5,307 nt of DNA from Verrucomicrobiales bacterium (GTDB taxonomy: Bacteria; Verrucomicrobiota; Verrucomicrobiia; Verrucomicrobiales; Akkermansiaceae): NCBI GenBank assembly GCA_003483645.1, contig DMYM01000155.1:1-5307 (forward strand), read 5' to 3'. Under the pieces are notes generated by a model. That model had not been told where the DNA came from. It worked only from the letters and a program-made list of their open reading frames with translations, and made no database searches. Within the stretch, counting starts at the first letter, position 1. Each line of letters begins with the position of its first letter. Both the position numbers and the translations under genes were made by a program. Positions 1 to 5,307 of this stretch are shown one piece after another.

Positions 1-922
1 TATCGGTGTCGCAAAGAACCGGACCAGGAAGTTCCTGTAGGGCGGCCAGGGTCTGGTGGGCATTCATGAATTCGTGGCAGAGCAGGACAAGGTCACCCCC
101 CGCTTCGATCGCCAGGCGGGCTGCCTCGGGGGTGCCGTATCCCTGTTGAATAGCTCCCATGTCGAGGTCGTCGGTGAGGACAAGATGCTCGTCGAACCCG
201 AGGCGGTCACGGAGCAATCCCTGGATGATGTTGCGGGAGAGCGAGGCGGGAAGGCCGTCCTTGTCGATTCGAGGGAAATGGAGATGACTGATCATGATGG
301 CATCCAGTTCCGGCATGAGGGCGGTGTAGGGAATGAGGTCGCTGCGTTGCAGTTCATCCGTGTCCATCTCGACCACCGGAAGATCATGATGAGGGTCATT
401 TGCGGCGCGTCCCCCGGCCGGGAAGTGCTTGGCGCATCCGAGGATGCGCTGGCGGCGTTGCCAGCGGTTGAACACACCGGCATTGGTGATGACTTCCTGA
501 TCGCTCTCGCCCCAACAGCGGCCCCGGAGGGCGTTGGAGGCCCCGGGGAGGTGATCGATGTCGAGAACGGGGGCGAGATTGAAGTTGATCCCGAGGAGAT
601 CAAGGAGTCGCCCGGTGGCCCACCCGGCCCGGGCGATCAGACTGGCGTCACCCTTCCTTCGTAACTGCTCCGGGGATGGGGGAGCGGGAACAAAGGGGGC
701 CGTGCGCCAGACCCGCCCCCCTTCATTATCGATGGCGATGAAGGGAGGGGTCCGGCAAAGTGTGCGAAGCTCATCGGTGAGCTGGCGAGTTTGCCTGGCA
801 TTGACCAGGTTACGGGTGAAAAGGACAAATCCGCCGGGTTGCAGTTCGCGATAGAGAGCAGCTTCCTCGGGGGTGAGTTTCGGACCACTGACGCCCAGGA
901 GGAGGAGTTGATGGGGTGACAT
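1..922 (-). CDS. nagZ: Beta-N-acetylhexosaminidase, glycoside hydrolase family 3 (NagZ-like), 3' end cut by window edge
   Basis: Cytoplasmic glycosidase that, in the NagZ family, removes non-reducing N-acetylglucosamine from 1,6-anhydro-MurNAc muropeptides during peptidoglycan recycling. The frame reads without a stop from an ATG at 922 down to base 2, giving 307 residues; NagZ proteins are usually about 340, so roughly 30 or more C-terminal residues are missing. Visible GH3 landmarks: IDNEGGRVWR (residues 64-73), the KHFP segment (165-168) followed by the Asp-x-His dyad D176/H178, the LPASLS segment (224-229), and TDDLDMGA (250-257), whose first Asp, D251, aligns with the family nucleophile. 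There is no signal peptide or membrane segment, which fits a cytoplasmic enzyme. GGAG lies 7 bases before the ATG and supports this start. The loop 169-177 is unusual: PGHG is replaced by PAGG and the dyad reads DPH instead of DSH. It is the last visible gene of the kdsB-pyrG-nagZ run, 40 bases after pyrG. The family call is firm; the exact substrate is inferred. Confidence 0.93.
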   Translation of the reverse strand, partial: MSPHQLLLLGVSGPKLTPEEAALYRELQPGGFVLFTRNLVNARQTRQLTDELRTLCRTPPFIAIDNEGGRVWRTAPFVPAPPSPEQLRRKGDASLIARAGWATGRLLDLLGINFNLAPVLDIDHLPGASNALRGRCWGESDQEVITNAGVFNRWQRRQRILGCAKHFPAGGRAANDPHHDLPVVEMDTDELQRSDLIPYTALMPELDAIMISHLHFPRIDKDGLPASLSRNIIQGLLRDRLGFDEHLVLTDDLDMGAIQQGYGTPEAARLAIEAGGDLVLLCHEFMNAHQTLAALQELPGPVLCDTD

Positions 923-927
923 GGTGG

Positions 928-933
928 CTCTCC
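928..933 (-). promoter_or_regulatory. Ribosome binding site of nagZ
   Basis: On the minus strand GGAGAG is read from 933 to 928. Its GGAG core stands 7 bases before the ATG at 922. This is a good Shine-Dalgarno match and decides the nagZ start. Confidence 0.7.
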
Positions 934-953
934 GGTGATGGCAAAGCACCGGA
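931..953 (-). repeat. Inverted repeat (7-bp stem, 9-base loop) in the pyrG-nagZ gap
   Basis: Plus-strand TCCGGTG (931-937) and CACCGGA (947-953) are perfect reverse complements around a 9-base loop. In the nagZ transcript the stem covers the first three bases (GGA) of the nagZ Shine-Dalgarno sequence. No U-run follows, so it does not look like an intrinsic terminator. It may modulate nagZ translation or be a chance GC-rich repeat; the repeat is seen, the role is inferred. Confidence 0.45.
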
Positions 954-962
954 CCCCGGGCT

Positions 963-2582
963 TCAGGCCGGCACAGTAACCTTTGCGTCCAGTGCGGCCT
1001 TCACGAATCCCGAGAAGAGGGGATGCGGCTTGTTAGGCTTGGATTGAAACTCAGGATGGAACTGGGCGCCGAGATAGAAGGGGTGATCGGAGAGTTCGAT
1101 GATTTCCACCAGGCCCTCCCTGACAGAGGTGGAGGCAATTATCATTCCCGCATCCTGGAACTGATCGAGATAGTCGGGGTTGAACTCGTAGCGGTGGCGG
1201 TGACGTTCACTGATAACGTCGGCACCACCGTAGAGTTTTGCGGCCCTGGTCCCGGGCAGGAGATTGGACTCACTGGCTCCCAGGCGCATGGTGGCGCCCA
1301 TGTCTTCCACTCTCTTCTGTTCTTCCTGTAGACAGATGACCGGATGTGGAGTGTCCTTGTGGCATTCAGTAGTATCCGCACCCTCAAGCCCGCAGACGTT
1401 ACGGGCGAACTCGATGGTGGCCACCTGCATTCCGAGACAGATTCCGAAGTAGGGAATGCGCATGGAGCGGGCGTAGTGGGCGGCCTGTATCTTGCCTTCG
1501 ATGCCGCGGTCACCAAATCCGCCCGGGATGAGGATGCCGTCGACTTCCCCGATGATGTTCTGAGCCCCGTGTTCCTCGATCGATTCCGAGTCCACCCGTA
1601 CGATGTTCACCTTGGTGTGATGGGCGGCACCCGCGATGGTGAGCGACTCGTAGATGGATTTGTATGCGTCCTGTAACTCGATGTATTTGCCTGCCACCGC
1701 AATGTCCACGGTGTGCTTTGGTTTGATCAGGCGGTCTACGAAGTCCTCCCAGTCCTGCAGGTCGGGGGTGGGGGACTCAATCCCCAGGTTATCGACCACG
1801 ATGCGGTCGATCTTGTCGCGACGCAGGTCGAGAGGACACTCGTAGATGGTGTGTTTCACGTCCCGGAAAGCCACTACGTTCTTCTTCTCGACGTTGCAGA
1901 ACATTGCGATTTTGCGCCGGTTGTCCTCGTCGAGGTCATGTTCGGTACGGCAGATGATGATATCCGGTTGGATGCCGATTTCGCGCAACTTGGCCACCGA
2001 CTGCTGGGTGGGCTTGGTCTTGATCTCTCCCGCGGCCCGAATGAGGGGCAAGAGGGTGACGTGAATGAAGCAGACATTCTCCCGACCTACCTCCAGGGAA
2101 AACTGGCGGAGGGCTTCCAGAAAGAGATGCCCTTCGATGTCCCCGACGGTGCCGCCAATCTCGGTAATGATGACGTCGACCTCAGGGTTCATGGACGAGA
2201 GGTCATGAATGCGGGCCTTAATCTCGTCCGTTACATGGGGGATGAACTGCACGGTCTTGCCGAGGTAGTCGCCCTTGCGTTCCTTCTTGATGACGCTTTC
2301 GAAGACCTGGCCGGAGGTGAGATTGTTGAAGCGGGTCAGGACGCAGTTGGTGAAACGCTCATAGTGCCCCAGGTCCAGATCGGTTTCCGCGCCGTCGTTG
2401 AGGACGTAGACCTCCCCGTGCTGGTAGGGAGACATGGTCCCGGGATCGACATTGAGGTAGGGATCGAACTTCTGGATGGTGACCTTGAGGCCGCGATGTT
2501 CGAGCAGGGTGCCGATGGACGCGGAGGCGAGTCCCTTTCCAAGGGAGGAGACCACCCCTCCGGTGACGAAGATGTATTTCAC
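963..2582 (-). CDS. pyrG: CTP synthase (glutamine-hydrolysing)
   Basis: Cytoplasmic enzyme making CTP from UTP, ATP and glutamine, the last step of pyrimidine nucleotide synthesis. From GTG at 2582 the protein is 539 residues (E. coli about 545) and begins MKYIFVTGGV, the typical family start. The N-terminal synthetase domain (about 1-270) shows GGVVSSLGKG (8-17), TDLDLGHYERF (67-77) and EIGGTVGDIE (141-150), which carry the nucleotide and Mg-binding residues. The C-terminal class I glutamine amidotransferase domain (about 290-535) has IPGGFGDRG (352-360), the nucleophile C382 in GICLGMQ, and H509/E511 in FHPE. All catalytic residues are present. The frame stays open up to a TTG at 2636, but that would add 18 residues absent from relatives and overlap kdsB. 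No clear Shine-Dalgarno precedes the GTG, so translation may be coupled to kdsB, whose stop is 31 bases upstream. Its product CTP is the co-substrate of KdsB. Regulation is not evident beyond the shared transcript. Confidence 0.97.
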   Translation of the reverse strand: MKYIFVTGGVVSSLGKGLASASIGTLLEHRGLKVTIQKFDPYLNVDPGTMSPYQHGEVYVLNDGAETDLDLGHYERFTNCVLTRFNNLTSGQVFESVIKKERKGDYLGKTVQFIPHVTDEIKARIHDLSSMNPEVDVIITEIGGTVGDIEGHLFLEALRQFSLEVGRENVCFIHVTLLPLIRAAGEIKTKPTQQSVAKLREIGIQPDIIICRTEHDLDEDNRRKIAMFCNVEKKNVVAFRDVKHTIYECPLDLRRDKIDRIVVDNLGIESPTPDLQDWEDFVDRLIKPKHTVDIAVAGKYIELQDAYKSIYESLTIAGAAHHTKVNIVRVDSESIEEHGAQNIIGEVDGILIPGGFGDRGIEGKIQAAHYARSMRIPYFGICLGMQVATIEFARNVCGLEGADTTECHKDTPHPVICLQEEQKRVEDMGATMRLGASESNLLPGTRAAKLYGGADVISERHRHRYEFNPDYLDQFQDAGMIIASTSVREGLVEIIELSDHPFYLGAQFHPEFQSKPNKPHPLFSGFVKAALDAKVTVPA

Positions 2583-2613
2583 GCCAGGTGATTGGTTATT
2601 AGGGCTCAGGATA

Positions 2614-3375
2614 TTATGAGGAGTTGCAGGCGGCAAGGAGAGCTTCCAGGTGGGGAACCTGTTCGGGGGTGTCGAGTCCGATGGAATGGTCTTCGGTCAG
2701 AACAACGCGGATGCGGGCGCCGTTTTCAAGGGCGCGGAGTTGCTCGAGTTGTTCCGCCTGTTCAAGCAGGCCGGGAGGCCAGCTGACGAACTGTTCGAGG
2801 AAATCGCGGCGATAGCCGTAAAGACCCATGTGGCGCAGGGGCACGAGGGTGTCGGGTCGGGTCCTGAGGAATGGAAGGGGGCTGCGGGAGAAGTAGAGGG
2901 CGTTTCCTCCCCCGTCGACGACGACCTTCACAATGTCGGGGTCGTCGAGTTGAGCGGGGTCCGTCACGGGATTGGCGGCCGTGATCATGGGCAGGTCGGG
3001 TTCGGCTGCCAGAGCGGTCACCAAGGAGTCGACCAGGACAGGGTCCACGAGGGGTTCGTCACCCTGAATATTGATGACGTGGGTGATCTCGGGATGCGGC
3101 TCCACGGCCTCCGCGATACGGTCGGTGCCAGTGGGGTGGTCGGGGGAAGTCATGACAACCTCGGCGCCGAAGGAGAGGGCTTCTTCCTCGATGCGGACAT
3201 CGTCGGTGGCGACCAGGAGGAGGTCGAGTCGTTCACACTTGTCCACACGCTCAAAGACGTGTCGGAGCAGGCTCTTGCCGACGAGGTGATGGAGGGGCTT
3301 TCCGGGGAAGCGGGAGGATCCCCATCGGGCGGGGATGATACCAGCGACCTTGGCTGTCGTTCCCTCTGCAGGCAC
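2614..3375 (-). CDS. kdsB: 3-deoxy-manno-octulosonate cytidylyltransferase (CMP-Kdo synthetase)
   Basis: Cytoplasmic enzyme that joins Kdo to CTP, giving CMP-Kdo, the donor used by Kdo transferases in lipopolysaccharide inner-core synthesis. It is 253 residues long, close to the 248 of E. coli KdsB. Landmarks in order: IIPARWGSSRFPGKPL (13-28), the nucleotide-binding loop; ATDD (56-59); NIQGDEPL (102-109), with metal-binding D106; YFSRSPLPF (161-169); HMGLYGYRR (182-190); EQLEQLRALENG (208-219); and GLDTPEQV (233-240), with D235. This set separates it from other sugar-nucleotide cytidylyltransferases such as NeuA. The GTG at 3375 is the only usual start codon before the conserved core, because an in-frame TAG lies 21 bases further upstream. 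It lacks a good ribosome binding site: GAGGAG lies about 26 bases away, better placed for an in-frame ATT at 3390. It is first in the minus-strand run and supplies context for pyrG. Confidence 0.96.
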   Translation of the reverse strand: MPAEGTTAKVAGIIPARWGSSRFPGKPLHHLVGKSLLRHVFERVDKCERLDLLLVATDDVRIEEEALSFGAEVVMTSPDHPTGTDRIAEAVEPHPEITHVINIQGDEPLVDPVLVDSLVTALAAEPDLPMITAANPVTDPAQLDDPDIVKVVVDGGGNALYFSRSPLPFLRTRPDTLVPLRHMGLYGYRRDFLEQFVSWPPGLLEQAEQLEQLRALENGARIRVVLTEDHSIGLDTPEQVPHLEALLAACNSS

Positions 3376-3500
3376 CTTAACGAATAAAATGGCAGACTAT
3401 CTCCTCGGAGCAGGGCGGCAAGAATATTACTTTCGATTGGTTGATTTTTTTCAGCGGAGGATCGACGGAGGGAGCAGAGGGCGGTAGGGTGAGGTTGCGG
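3376..3500. promoter_or_regulatory. Divergent intergenic region between kdsB and the symporter gene
   Basis: These 125 bases separate two genes read in opposite directions, so promoters for both the kdsB-pyrG-nagZ unit and the symporter are expected here. The central part (about 3380-3450) is clearly more AT-rich than the flanking genes and contains AATATTA and a run of seven T. No convincing -35/-10 pair could be assigned on either strand: candidate hexamers match poorly or are badly spaced. No palindromic operator was found. The promoter role is inferred from gene orientation and composition. Confidence 0.5.
3491..3494 (+). promoter_or_regulatory. Ribosome binding site of the symporter gene
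   Basis: GAGG, 6 bases before the ATG at 3501, sits inside a purine-rich stretch (3486-3494). It supports 3501 as the start rather than the in-frame TTG at 3441. Confidence 0.65.
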
Positions 3501-5111
3501 ATGGAGATTCACGAGTGGTTCGAGCCCCTGGACTGGATAGTGCTCTTCGGCTACCTCGGATTGACCACCTGGGTTGGGCATGTCATGCGGGGCAAGCAGG
3601 CTTCCATCAATGACTTTTTCGCAGGGGGACGATCCCTTCCATGGCTAGCGGTAACGGGTTCAATCATCGCTACCGAGATCAGCGGGGTGACCTTTATTGG
3701 CGTTCCAGGCGGGGTTATGGCGGCGAATGGGGACTTCACTTACCTGATCTGGGCCCTGGGCTCCGTGATCGGGCGAGTCATTGTGGGCGTGGTCTTCACG
3801 AAGGTTTTCTACGAAGAAAACATTTATAGTCCCTACGACTACATGGGGAAGCGGATCAAACCGCAACTCAAGACCCTTGCGACCGTCTTTTTCACGATCG
3901 GGTCGATCCTGGCGCAGAGCGTGCGGGTCATGGTGGCGGCGATCCCACTCATGATAGTGACGCCCTTCTCTTTCGAGATGTGTATCCTCATTATTGGGGT
4001 CTTCGCGATCGGCTGGACCCTCATGGGCGGGATGCGGACCGTGATCTGGACGGACGTGATGCAGTTCTTCCTCTTTGCGATAGGGGGTCTGATCACCCTC
4101 TTTTGGGTGGGAGCGCATCTCGGAGTGGGGTGGAGCGAAGTTGCCGCCGACGCTGGCAAGATGAAGTGGCTGAACCTCGAGGCAGGGGTCTCGGACGCCT
4201 TCAAGTTCACCTTCTGGGTCGCGATCGTCGCGGTTCCCTTTCAGAATGTGGCCGCCTACGGGGTGGACCAACTCAACGCCCAGCGCATGTTCTGCTGCAA
4301 AAACGCCCAGGATGCCCGCAAGGCGATCATCTGGAGCTCGCTCGGGCAGCTCGTGACCCTCCTCATGCTGATGGTCGGGGCCGCCCTCTTCGTTTGGTAC
4401 GCGAACCACCCTCCGGAGGGGGTTGTGGCGGAGAAGATGAAATGGGACAGCGCGAGCGGAACTCCAGGCGCTCCCGACAATGTCTTTCCGATCTGGATTG
4501 TCTCCGAACTCCCACCGGGCTTGAGCGGGCTGATTCTCGGTGGAGTCTTCGCAGCCGCCATTTCCAGCCTCGATTCCATCCTGGCCGCCTTGAGCCAGAC
4601 CACCATTTCGCTCCTCTACAAACCTGAGGAACAGCAGTCCGAAGCTCAGCAACGAAAATTAGTCGCCAAGTCGCGCATGTGGGTCGTGTTCTGGGGAATT
4701 TTCCTGACCGTCTTCACCCTCCTGATGCGGTGGGTGCAGAAGCAAACGGGAATTGCGGTCCTGCCGCTCGCCTTCGGAATGACCACTTATACCATGGGGC
4801 CGCTGCTCGCGATGTTCCTGTGCGCGCTGCTGGGACGGGGGAGTTTCCGGGGACTCCTGATCGGCTCGATCATTTCCTTCGTGGGTGTGCTGTTCATTCG
4901 CAACGATGTGTGGGTTTTGATCCATTCCATCGAGATTCCATTCCTCCCCAGGATGTCCTATGAGTGGTTGGGAAACTTGCCGATGTACTGGGTGAATTCG
5001 GAGGGGGCCCTGAAGACCACGGTGGGATTCTATTGGGCTTGGCCAGCGACAACGATTGTCACCTTCCTCTTCGGCTACTTTTGGCGGCGTCGGAATGCGC
5101 GAATTGTTTGA
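3501..5111 (+). CDS. Sodium:solute symporter, SSS (SLC5-type) family, substrate unknown
   Basis: Inner-membrane Na+-driven uptake carrier. The 536-residue protein has about 13 hydrophobic segments (roughly 10-29, 46-75, 80-103, 125-153, 158-178, 183-206, 233-250, 275-300, 340-370, 392-412, 417-445, 449-478, 508-527), the usual SSS layout with a LeuT fold. The family signature GGMRTVIWTDVMQFF (176-190) is present, as is the ATEISGVTFIG stretch (57-67). Aligned from memory with the galactose symporter vSGLT, the five Na2-site positions are kept: A57, I60, A352, S355, S356. The vSGLT sugar contacts E68/Q69 appear as V63/T64, so a simple galactose carrier is unlikely. The start at ATG 3501 follows a good GAGG site; a TTG at 3441 would add 20 polar residues without family support. 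The C-terminus ends in WRRRNARIV. It is divergent from the kdsB unit, which gives no substrate hint. Possible substrates include sugars, sugar acids or carboxylates. Family assignment is secure, substrate is not. Confidence 0.93.
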   Translation: MEIHEWFEPLDWIVLFGYLGLTTWVGHVMRGKQASINDFFAGGRSLPWLAVTGSIIATEISGVTFIGVPGGVMAANGDFTYLIWALGSVIGRVIVGVVFTKVFYEENIYSPYDYMGKRIKPQLKTLATVFFTIGSILAQSVRVMVAAIPLMIVTPFSFEMCILIIGVFAIGWTLMGGMRTVIWTDVMQFFLFAIGGLITLFWVGAHLGVGWSEVAADAGKMKWLNLEAGVSDAFKFTFWVAIVAVPFQNVAAYGVDQLNAQRMFCCKNAQDARKAIIWSSLGQLVTLLMLMVGAALFVWYANHPPEGVVAEKMKWDSASGTPGAPDNVFPIWIVSELPPGLSGLILGGVFAAAISSLDSILAALSQTTISLLYKPEEQQSEAQQRKLVAKSRMWVVFWGIFLTVFTLLMRWVQKQTGIAVLPLAFGMTTYTMGPLLAMFLCALLGRGSFRGLLIGSIISFVGVLFIRNDVWVLIHSIEIPFLPRMSYEWLGNLPMYWVNSEGALKTTVGFYWAWPATTIVTFLFGYFWRRRNARIV

Positions 5112-5307
5112 ATCATTCGGTCAGCTTAAAAGGCGACCTTTGAAGTCTAACACCCAACAAGCCGTGGAACGCTTGTGGAAAAGCTATGTGGAGAACCTCG
5201 GAATTTCTTCTCTAAAAACTTTTGACGGTAACGGCACAAACGGCAATTGCATCCCCACTGTTTCTCGCGGGTTGTCAGGCTTAGAAAAAGCGGGAAGTGG
5301 TGTTTTA
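5095..5307 (+). CDS. Unidentified open reading frame, 5' part only, runs off the window
   Basis: From ATG 5095 the frame is open for 71 codons to the last base, while the other two plus-strand frames stop soon after the symporter (for example TAA at 5127-5129 and TGA at 5141-5143). It overlaps the end of the symporter by 17 bases in another frame. The visible part is hydrophilic, with a basic N-terminal stretch (QLKRRPLK, 10-17), an amphipathic-looking helix (about 20-35), an Asn/Gly-rich segment DGNGTNGN (45-52) and then TVSRGLSGLEKAG (56-68). That last part loosely resembles a winged-helix recognition helix, or alternatively autotransporter passenger repeats of the G-L-T-K-x-G-x-G-T-L type; neither can be confirmed from this fragment. 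No signal peptide is seen and no good Shine-Dalgarno precedes the ATG; later GTG or TTG starts are possible. GC is about 47%, well below its neighbours. I do not recognise the protein, and a chance open frame in intergenic DNA is possible. Confidence 0.35.
   Translation, partial: MRELFESFGQLKRRPLKSNTQQAVERLWKSYVENLGISSLKTFDGNGTNGNCIPTVSRGLSGLEKAGSGVL

Noticed and set aside
56..664. Plus-strand open frame (202 codons) at the left edge
   Set aside because: The minus strand here encodes a GH3 enzyme with all key motifs. The plus-strand reading is a shadow.
1713..2591. Long plus-strand open frame (292 codons) opposite pyrG
   Set aside because: It is antisense to a complete, fully conserved CTP synthase and is explained by the GC-rich third codon positions of that gene. 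The translation shows no recognisable domain.
2583..2636. TTG start for pyrG, adding 18 residues
   Set aside because: It would overlap the kdsB 3' end, has no ribosome binding site and precedes the canonical MKYIFVTGG start.
2650..3387. Plus-strand open frame (245 codons) opposite kdsB
   Set aside because: It mirrors almost exactly the kdsB coding region. The Gly/Val/Glu-rich translation is typical of an antisense shadow and lacks motifs.
3441..3500. TTG start for the symporter, adding 20 residues
   Set aside because: The extra residues are Gly/Glu/Arg-rich and unlike the family N-terminus, and the ATG at 3501 has a well-spaced GAGG.
3660..4652. Minus-strand open frame (330 codons) opposite the symporter
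   Set aside because: It is antisense to conserved membrane segments. The His/Arg/Glu/Asp-rich translation is the complement of hydrophobic codons, not a plausible protein.
5129..5141. Possible terminator hairpin after the symporter (AAAGG / CCTTT)
   Set aside because: The stem is only 5 bp, AT-rich, with a 3-base loop and no T-run after it, so it is too weak to call.
5157..5176. Inverted repeat ACAAGC / GCTTGT with an 8-base loop
   Set aside because: Six base pairs without a T-tract, inside the open frame at the edge. This is expected by chance and is not supported as a terminator or attachment site.
1..5307. Search for a defence system, mobile element, CRISPR, tRNA or other novel multi-gene system
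   Set aside because: No direct-repeat arrays, transposase or integrase motifs, tRNA-like folds or defence domains were seen. Four of the five genes are recognisable housekeeping or transport families.

Overview
The window is a compact, GC-rich (roughly 60% by eye) chromosomal segment of a Gram-negative-type bacterium. It holds three genes on the minus strand in the order kdsB > pyrG > nagZ, and a divergently oriented sodium:solute symporter gene on the plus strand. A fifth, unidentified open frame enters from inside the symporter's 3' end and runs off the right edge. The Kdo-activating enzyme KdsB implies a lipopolysaccharide-type outer membrane, and NagZ implies peptidoglycan turnover. Adjacency of kdsB and pyrG is known in Chlamydiae and some other Gram-negative groups. 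Together with the base composition and GTG starts this would suit the Verrucomicrobia/PVC group, but that placement is an inference and the window contains no rRNA or marker gene to prove it.

Layout: 1-922 (minus) is nagZ, GH3 beta-N-acetylhexosaminidase, whose C-terminal end lies beyond the left edge. 963-2582 (minus) is pyrG, CTP synthase. 2614-3375 (minus) is kdsB, CMP-Kdo synthetase. 3376-3500 is the divergent intergenic region. 3501-5111 (plus) is the SSS-family symporter. 5095-5307 (plus) is an open frame without a stop, in a stretch of only about 47% GC.

The minus-strand genes are separated by 31 and 40 bases with no recognisable terminator, so they look like one transcription unit. 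PyrG makes CTP, which KdsB consumes to activate Kdo for lipid A/core synthesis, and NagZ trims recycled cell-wall muropeptides. The theme is therefore envelope biogenesis and recycling. The symporter is transcribed away from this unit, and nothing in the sequence ties its substrate to the other genes.

Most of the window is ordinary housekeeping content. No mobile element, CRISPR array, RNA gene or obviously new system is visible. The points most worth a second look are the composition drop and unidentified open frame at the right edge, the altered catalytic loop in NagZ, and a small hairpin that covers part of the nagZ ribosome binding site.
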